Below are positions 58,729-64,000 of a stretch of DNA of 64,000 nucleotides, piece by piece; the stretch's first letter is position 1; each line of letters starts with the position of its first letter. The stretch lies in contig JBITNC010000001.1 of the NCBI GenBank assembly GCA_050084985.1, positions 141,298,001-141,362,000 of the forward strand. Reading direction: 5' to 3'. The notes below the pieces were generated by a model. That model saw only the letters and a program-made list of their open reading frames with translations, had not been told where the DNA came from and made no database searches. Source of the stretch: Nageia nagi (Eukaryota; Pinophyta). A program made the translations under genes and the position numbers.

Positions 58729-61620
58729 ATGGCAGAAGAAGGGAGGCTGAAGGTGGAAAGGTTTAATGGGCAAGGATTTCAGTTTTGGAAAATGCAAATG
58801 GAAGACTACCTCTACCAAAAGGATCTCTATCTACCTCTAGAAGAGAAGAGTAAGAAACTTACTTCTATGAGTGATGAAGAGTGGAATCTCTTAGATAGAA
58901 AGGCTTTGGGTGCTGTAAGACTTTGTTTAAGTTCTAGTGTAGCTTTCAATATTTCCAATGAAAAGACCACTAAAGGTGTAATGGATAAGCTTGCTAAATT
59001 GTATGAAAAACCATCTGCCTCTAACAAAGTATACTTAATGAAAAAATTGTTTAACATGAAGATGAATGAAGGTAGTTCAGTTCAGGACCATGTTAATGAG
59101 TTCAATACAATCACAAATCAATTGACTTCAGTAAGTTTAGAATTTGAAGATGAAGTAAGGGCCTTGTTAATTCTATGTTCACTTCCGGATAGTTGGAATA
59201 GCTTTGTTATGGCTGTTAGCAATTCTTCTTCTAATGCAAAATTGGTCTTTGATGAAGTTGTTGGAACAATTCTTAGTGAGGACATGAGGAGAAAGTCCAT
59301 GGGAGAATGCTCCAATGTTGCTCTCACAGTAGAGGCAAGAGGAAGACCAAAGGAAAGAAGGAGAAGCAAGTCAAGAAGCAAATCACAAGGAAGGTCGAAA
59401 TCACAAGGTAAAACAAAATTGGAATGTTGGTATTGTGGTAAAAAGGGTCACATTAAAAAGGATTTTTGGAATAGAAAAGGTAAAGAATGTGATAGTAGTA
59501 GTAATGAAAGCACAAGTAATCAAGAGGTTAATATGGTTGGTGAATTAATCCAAGATGCTTTAATCATGTCTAATGAAAAGAACAATGATTATTGGGTTCT
59601 TGATTCGGGTGCTTCATATCATGCTACTCCACATAAGGACTTCTTTTCTAATTACACACATGGTGATTTTGGTCAAGTGTTATTAGGTAATGAACATTCA
59701 TGTAAAATTGTTGGTATGGGCAATATAACAATGAAATTACCTAATGGAACACAATGGACTCTTAATGAAGCAAGACACATTCCGGATCTTAAAAGGAATC
59801 TCATATCAATAAGTAAATTGGATAAGGAGGGCTATGTGATGACATTCGGGGATGGTAATTGGAAAGTTTCTAAAGGTTCAATGGTATTTGCAAAGGGAAA
59901 TTTGGTGGGGTCTCTTTATTTACTCACAAATGTCTTTGATTATTCATTGAATCTTGTTTCCTTTGGTAATGATACATCACTATGGCATAATAGACTTGGA
60001 CATATGAGTGAAAAAGGAATGAAAATGTTACACACTAATGGTTCACTTCCAAATCTAAAAGAAATTGATTTAGGATTTTGTGAAGATTGTGTGTATGGTA
60101 AACAAAAGAAAGTTAGATTTCTTAAAGTTGGCAATGAAAGGAAGAGTCACAAATTAGAGCTTGTTCATACAGATGTGTGGGGTCCTGCACAGGTTTGCTC
60201 ACTTGGGGGCTCATCTTATTTTGTCACTTTTATTGATGATTGTACCAGGAAGACATGGGTATACTGTATTAAAAAGAAATCTGATGTGTTTGAAACTTTT
60301 AAGAGGTGGAAGGCATTGGTTGAGAATGAAACTAATTCTAAGTTAAAATGTCTTAAGTCAGATAATGGTGGAGAATTTTGCAATAATGAGTTTGATTCAT
60401 TTTGTTCACACAATGGCATTAGAAGGATTAAGGTGGTTCCTAGAACTCCACAGGAAAATGGGGTTGCAGAGAGAATGAATAGGACTATCTTGGAAAGGGC
60501 TAGAAGTATGAGGATACATGCTGGGTTTCCTTTAAATCTTTGGGTTGATGCTATTGACACTGCTATTTACTTGATTAACAGGGGTCCATCTATGGCTTTA
60601 GATGGAGGCATTCCAGAGGAGATGTGGACAGGTAAAAAGGTGAATTACTCATTCTTGAGAGTCTTTGGTTGTGAGGCTTTTGCACATGTTGATAAGGAGA
60701 ATAGAAATAAACTTGATGCAAAATCACAAAAATGTTATCTTATTGGATATGGTGTTAATGATTTTGGATATAGGTTATGGGATGTTGATAACCATAAAAT
60801 CATTAGAAGTAGAGATGTTGTATTCAATGAGAATAACATATATAAAGATAGGTTGCAAAAGGTTGAGGAACCCAAGAGTGTATCTCTAGAAGATGTTGAT
60901 CAATATAAGGGTCCTGATAATGTTGAAGCACCTCCACCACAAACACCTCAAACTTTGCCGCTTAGAAGATCCACAAGGATTAGAAATCCTCCTGAACGAT
61001 ATTCTCCTACTCTTTATCATATTTTGTATACTGATGGTGGTGAACCTGAATGTTTTGATGAAGCTATGCAGGGTGGTACACAGATTAAGTGGGAGCATGC
61101 TATGAAGGAGGAGATGGACTCCTTACTTAAGAATCAGACTTGGAGTTTGGTTGAGCTTCCAGAGGGTAAGAGGGCTCTTACTAACAAATGGGTGTACAGG
61201 ATAAAGGAGGATGCAGATGGGCGAAAAAGGTACAAGGCGAGACTTGTGGTAAAAGGTTTCGAACAGAAAAAAGGTATTGATTATGATGAGATCTTTTCTC
61301 CAGTTGTTAAAATGACCTTGATTAGAGCAATATTGAGTCTTGTTGCTACAGAAAATTTGTTTCTTGAACAACTGGATGTAAAGACAGCTTTCCTTCATGG
61401 GGATTTGGAGGAGGATATTTATATGCATCAACCCGAAGGTTTTGAGGTCAAAGGTAAAGAAGGGTATGTATGTAAATTGGAAAAGAGTTTGTATGGCTTA
61501 AAACAAGCACCCAGGAAATGGTATCATAAGTTTGACACTTTCATGGTAACAAATGAATTTGTAAGATGTCAATCTGATCATTGTGTGTATATAAAAGAAC
61601 AACAAATGGCAACTATGTAA
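58729..61620 (+). pseudogene. Tork gag-pol, first part (gag, protease, integrase, RT start)
   Basis: 963 codons from the likely start MAEEGRLKVERFNGQGFQFW (58729); the open frame extends 11 codons upstream, but this ATG follows the PBS leader and opens the gag domain. Gag runs to about residue 220; the knuckle CWYCGKKGHIKKDF has Phe where the last Cys belongs. Protease: YWVLDSGASYHATP, intact. Pre-integrase: HNRLGHM and CEDCVYGKQ. Integrase: HTDVWGPA, SDNGGEF and PQENGVAERMNRTI, so D, D and E are all present. RT begins NKWVYRIKEDADGRKRYKAR and QLDVKTAFLHGDLEEDIYMH. The frame ends at 61620 after a one-base shift near 61590-61600. Confidence 0.95.
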
Positions 61621-62594
61621 TCTTGCTTTTATATGTGGATGACATGTTGATAGCAGGACCTAGTATGCAGGATATTGTTGATCTTAAGGAAAAGTTGGCT
61701 AAAACTTTTGAAATGAAAGATTTGGGTGAAGCTAATCAAATTCTTGGAATGAAAATAACAAGAGATAAACAAAACCACTCACTAAGACTAAGTCAAGAAG
61801 ACTATATTGAAAAGGTTCTTAAACGGTTCAATATGAATAATGCAAAATCTGTAACTTTACCATTGGCAAAACATTTTAAACTCACCAAACATTTATGTCC
61901 TAAGATAGATAAGGAAAAGGAGTACATGACTAAGGTTCCTTATGCTTCAGCGGTTGGGAGTTTAATGTATGCAATGGTATGTACTAGACCAGATATAGCA
62001 CAAGCAGTGGGAGTGGTTAGTAGATTTATGAATAATCCAGGAAAAGGGCATTGGGAAGTAGTTAAATGGATCCTTAGGTATTTAAGGGGTACTTCTCATT
62101 ACTCTTTATGTTTTGGTGGATCTAACTCTTGTTTGCAAGGATATGTTGATTCTGACATGGTAGGTGATATAAATGGTGGGAGAAGCACTACAGGTTATGT
62201 GTTTACCATTGGAGGTACAGCGGTTAGTTGGATTTCAAAACTCCAACAGGTTGTGGCTCTCTCCACTACTGAGGCAGAGTACGTGGTGATGACAGAGGTG
62301 AGTAAAGAATTGATTTGGTTGAAGAGACTGATGGAGGAACTGGTAAAGGTACAGGAGGATGCGAAGCTATGGAGCGATAGCCAGAGTGCTATCTATCTTG
62401 CAAAGAACTCAGCCTACCATTTGAGAACTAAACACATCAAATTGAGGTACCACTTCATCAGGGTAGCGTTGGAGGATGGTTCAGTCAGTTTGGGGAAGAT
62501 TCACACGTCACAAAATCCTGCGGACATGTTCATGAAAGTTGTTACAAAGGAAAAGTTGGGCTCTTGCTCAACTTGGATTGGTCTTAAGGAGTAA
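61581..62594 (+). pseudogene. Tork gag-pol, second part (RT palm and RNase H)
   Basis: 337 codons in the next frame, overlapping the first part by 40 bases. The catalytic LLLYVDDMLIAG is intact. Then FEMKDLGEANQILGMKITRD, SAVGSLMYAMVCTRPDIAQA and the RNase H region: YVDSDMVGDINGGRSTTGYV, STTEAEYVVMTEVSKELIWL, LWSDSQSAIYLAKNSAYH and RTKHIKLRYHFIR. It ends 60 bases before the 3' LTR. Both pieces are otherwise full length, so a single indel separates this copy from one continuous polyprotein. Confidence 0.95.
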
Positions 62595-62643
62595 AGGCCA
62601 AGATGAGGAGCTTTTGACCCTTGTTGCAGAGGAAGAAGTCTCC

Positions 62644-62654
62644 AAGTGGGAGAT
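62644..62654 (+). other. Tork polypurine tract
   Basis: aagtgggagat directly precedes TGTTAGA of the 3' LTR; this is the usual copia PPT form. Confidence 0.9.
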
Positions 62655-63289
62655 TGTTAGAAAAATGGAGACTAAGACAGAACCAGCTAGACAGAACCGA
62701 CTAGCCAGCCAACCGGCTAAGATGCCAATAAATCTGAAGGATAGTTTTGTTTATAAAGCCAACTGGTCTATAGGGTAGTTTCTTTCTCATTTCAAACCAA
62801 TTTTCAGTTGCCAAGGAGCCATGACACCTGTTCAGCAGTTGTAGAAGGGTTGGGGGTTACCTAACGACCTTCCTGATCCAACTTGGGTTTAAGTTGGGTT
62901 AGTTTGTACCTATAAATAAGAGGCTTGAGTTGAGGCATGTATGTAGTTGGAATATGTGTGTATGACTGTAATTTGACAGCATTTGTGAGGTTGATTGTAA
63001 TTTTTGAGAGAGAGATTGTAGTGAGGCTTTGTTGTAACTCCAAAGTGAAGGTTGTAGCAAGGTTATGCTGCTGGTGTATTGCTTGGAGGACTTGAATGCA
63101 AAAGAGTTGAAAGCTTCTCCGTGGATGTAGCCTACACTAGGTGAACCACGTTATCTCTTGTGTCTCTCTTGTGTGATTGATGTTTATGGATGTTTATTTT
63201 TAGTAGTATGCTTAATGTTGTTTCTTCTTTGCCAAAGATAATCTAAATTGTGAATGCTCTTGGTTATATGAACTCTTTAAATCCTAACA
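62655..63289 (+). repeat. Tork 3' LTR
   Basis: 635 bp, the same length as the 5' LTR, with the TATA box at 62911-62918. It is followed by cattg and the last piece of the LARD LTR. Confidence 0.95.
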
Positions 63290-63410
63290 CATTGTAGTGT
63301 CCTTAGGTTCCCTTGGGACCCAATGTGGGTGTGTTTCCTTCATTAGTTGAGGGTTTGAATACCGTAGTTGGAGTTGTTTTTGCTGAGGGTGATTTTAGGT
63401 CATCACACAT

Positions 63411-64000
63411 ATTTTTAAAGTTCCATCCTTATTTTTAACTAATACAACTAATGAAGAAAAAGGACTAGAGCTAAGATGGATATGAACCATATCTAGAAGA
63501 TTGTTAATATTTCTTATAATTTCTTCCTTCTATATGTGTAGGTGCTTATAAGGTGTGATCATGATGGGTTTTTTCCTAGGATCTAACTCAATAACATGCT
63601 CAAATTCTTTATGTAATGCAAAACCACTATGCATATCTCCAAATACAACACTATGCTTATCCAAATTGTTTTAATTATCAGAATGATAAGAAACTTTTTC
63701 TAGAATAGTGACTAGGTATATATTTCACCATGAATAAGTTGACACCCCAAAAAATGCCATCATGATTAATTATCCTCTCCATTATTTTAGTTGAAATATT
63801 TTGTACCAAATTATCATTCCTGTCACATAGGATCACATTACACCAATTTGATTTGGACTCAATTTCCAATATTTTGTAGTTGAAGGTCATATTGCCTAAT
63901 TTATAGAACCAATATGCTCTAAGAACAACATGAGGTATCCCTTCCATGAGGTATCTCCAATTTATTTAAGATTACCTTGAATTATTTCACCATTTTATGT
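63411..64000 (-). pseudogene. Element M: protease end and RT start (broken)
   Basis: On the minus strand, from about 63610 to 63411, the translation gives FEHVIELDPRKKPIMITPYK, then SSPFSSLVVLVKNKDGTLKI, which is the beginning of chromovirus RT. It continues at 43580 (NYRVLNKRTIKNRYP) once the LARD and its duplication are set aside. The frame 63947-63678 has LGNMTFNYKILEIE and KIMERIINHDGIFWG, matching the protease-RT linker of such elements. The upstream part lies beyond the window. Confidence 0.82.

Larger units (their letters stand above)
58014..63289 (+). mobile_element. Tork-type Ty1/copia retrotransposon, nearly intact
   Basis: 5276 bp with two 635-bp LTRs (TGTTAGAAAAAT to AAATCCTAACA) that differ at 13 positions by eye (2.0%), 12 of them transitions. 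The duplication CATTA/CATTG matches 4 of 5. A single gag-pol frame runs from 58729, broken once in RT. The most recent insertion in the window by LTR divergence. It lies in the 3' LTR of the LARD. Confidence 0.95.
43581..63405 (+). mobile_element. LARD-like LTR element without recognisable gag-pol
   Basis: LTRs (43581-44963 and 47983-63405) share a TGTGATGTCCC-type start (the 5' copy is mutated to TATGACATCCC) and the end GGTCATCA. The perfect target duplication CACAT lies at 43576-43580 and 63406-63410. Removing the Tat and Tork insertions leaves about 5.79 kb: two LTRs of about 1385 bp and a 3.0-kb interior with a PBS and PPT but no gag, protease, RT or integrase. This fits a large retrotransposon derivative (LARD) mobilised in trans. 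It interrupts the RT of element M. Confidence 0.88.
47983..63405 (+). repeat. LARD 3' LTR, interrupted twice
   Basis: LTR pieces at 47983-48832, 57588-58013 and 63295-63405 add up to about 1387 bp and follow the 5' LTR in order. The first gap is the Tat element (duplication GTGGG), the second the Tork element (duplication CATTA/CATTG). The minus-strand frame 48417-48229 is an LTR artefact. Confidence 0.92.

Overview
The window is plant nuclear DNA made almost entirely of LTR retrotransposons, many nested in one another. No host gene, tRNA, rRNA or CRISPR array could be supported. The evidence for a seed plant with a repeat-rich genome is the set of lineages present: chromodomain Ty3/gypsy elements, an Athila-like OTA element, a dual-RNase-H Tat element, a SIRE-type copia, a Tork-type copia and a large LTR element without a recognisable polyprotein. 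The species cannot be told from the sequence.

Left part (1-15.3 kb). Two diverged copies of a roughly 3-kb AT-rich repeat (A from 1, B from about 9291) lie in tandem. Copy A is split by a decayed chromodomain gypsy element (Chromo-1, 1213-7221, TSD TTATT). Copy B preserves the empty site. Copy A also holds a perfect 402-bp tandem duplication (7847-8650). Copy B is interrupted at 10939 by a minus-strand chromodomain gypsy (element C, to about 15345), which itself contains about 670 bp of foreign DNA.

Middle (15.3-19.7 kb). This is minus-strand debris: two LTR-like segments, a gene-free stretch with a 47-bp triplication, a Tat-type integrase remnant, and the 3' LTR of a third minus-strand chromodomain gypsy (element M).

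Nested stack (19.7-64 kb). Element M is split into three pieces (about 19120-19720, 41218-43580, 63406-64000). Its 3' end hosts an Athila-like element (19721-41217, TSD CTTCC) with a third ORF and several short-period arrays. A SIRE-type copia on the minus strand (31628-40548, TSD AGAAG) sits in that element's 3' LTR. The RT of M hosts a large non-coding-like LTR element (LARD, 43581-63405, TSD CACAT). The LARD 3' LTR hosts a dual-RNase-H Tat element (48833-57582, TSD GTGGG) and a Tork-type copia (58014-63289, TSD 4/5).

LTR-LTR divergence, counted by eye, fits this order: Tork about 2%, Tat about 5%, Chromo-1 about 10%. Most reading frames are broken by stops where Gln or Arg codons are expected, as C-to-T decay of methylated DNA would produce. 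Tork is closest to intact: one long gag-pol frame with a single frameshift in the reverse transcriptase. Most unusual are the third ORF and shared GCTCCAGAA arrays of the Athila-like element, the 30-bp/10-residue repeat ORF inside the LARD, and paired short inverted repeats in the Tat element.
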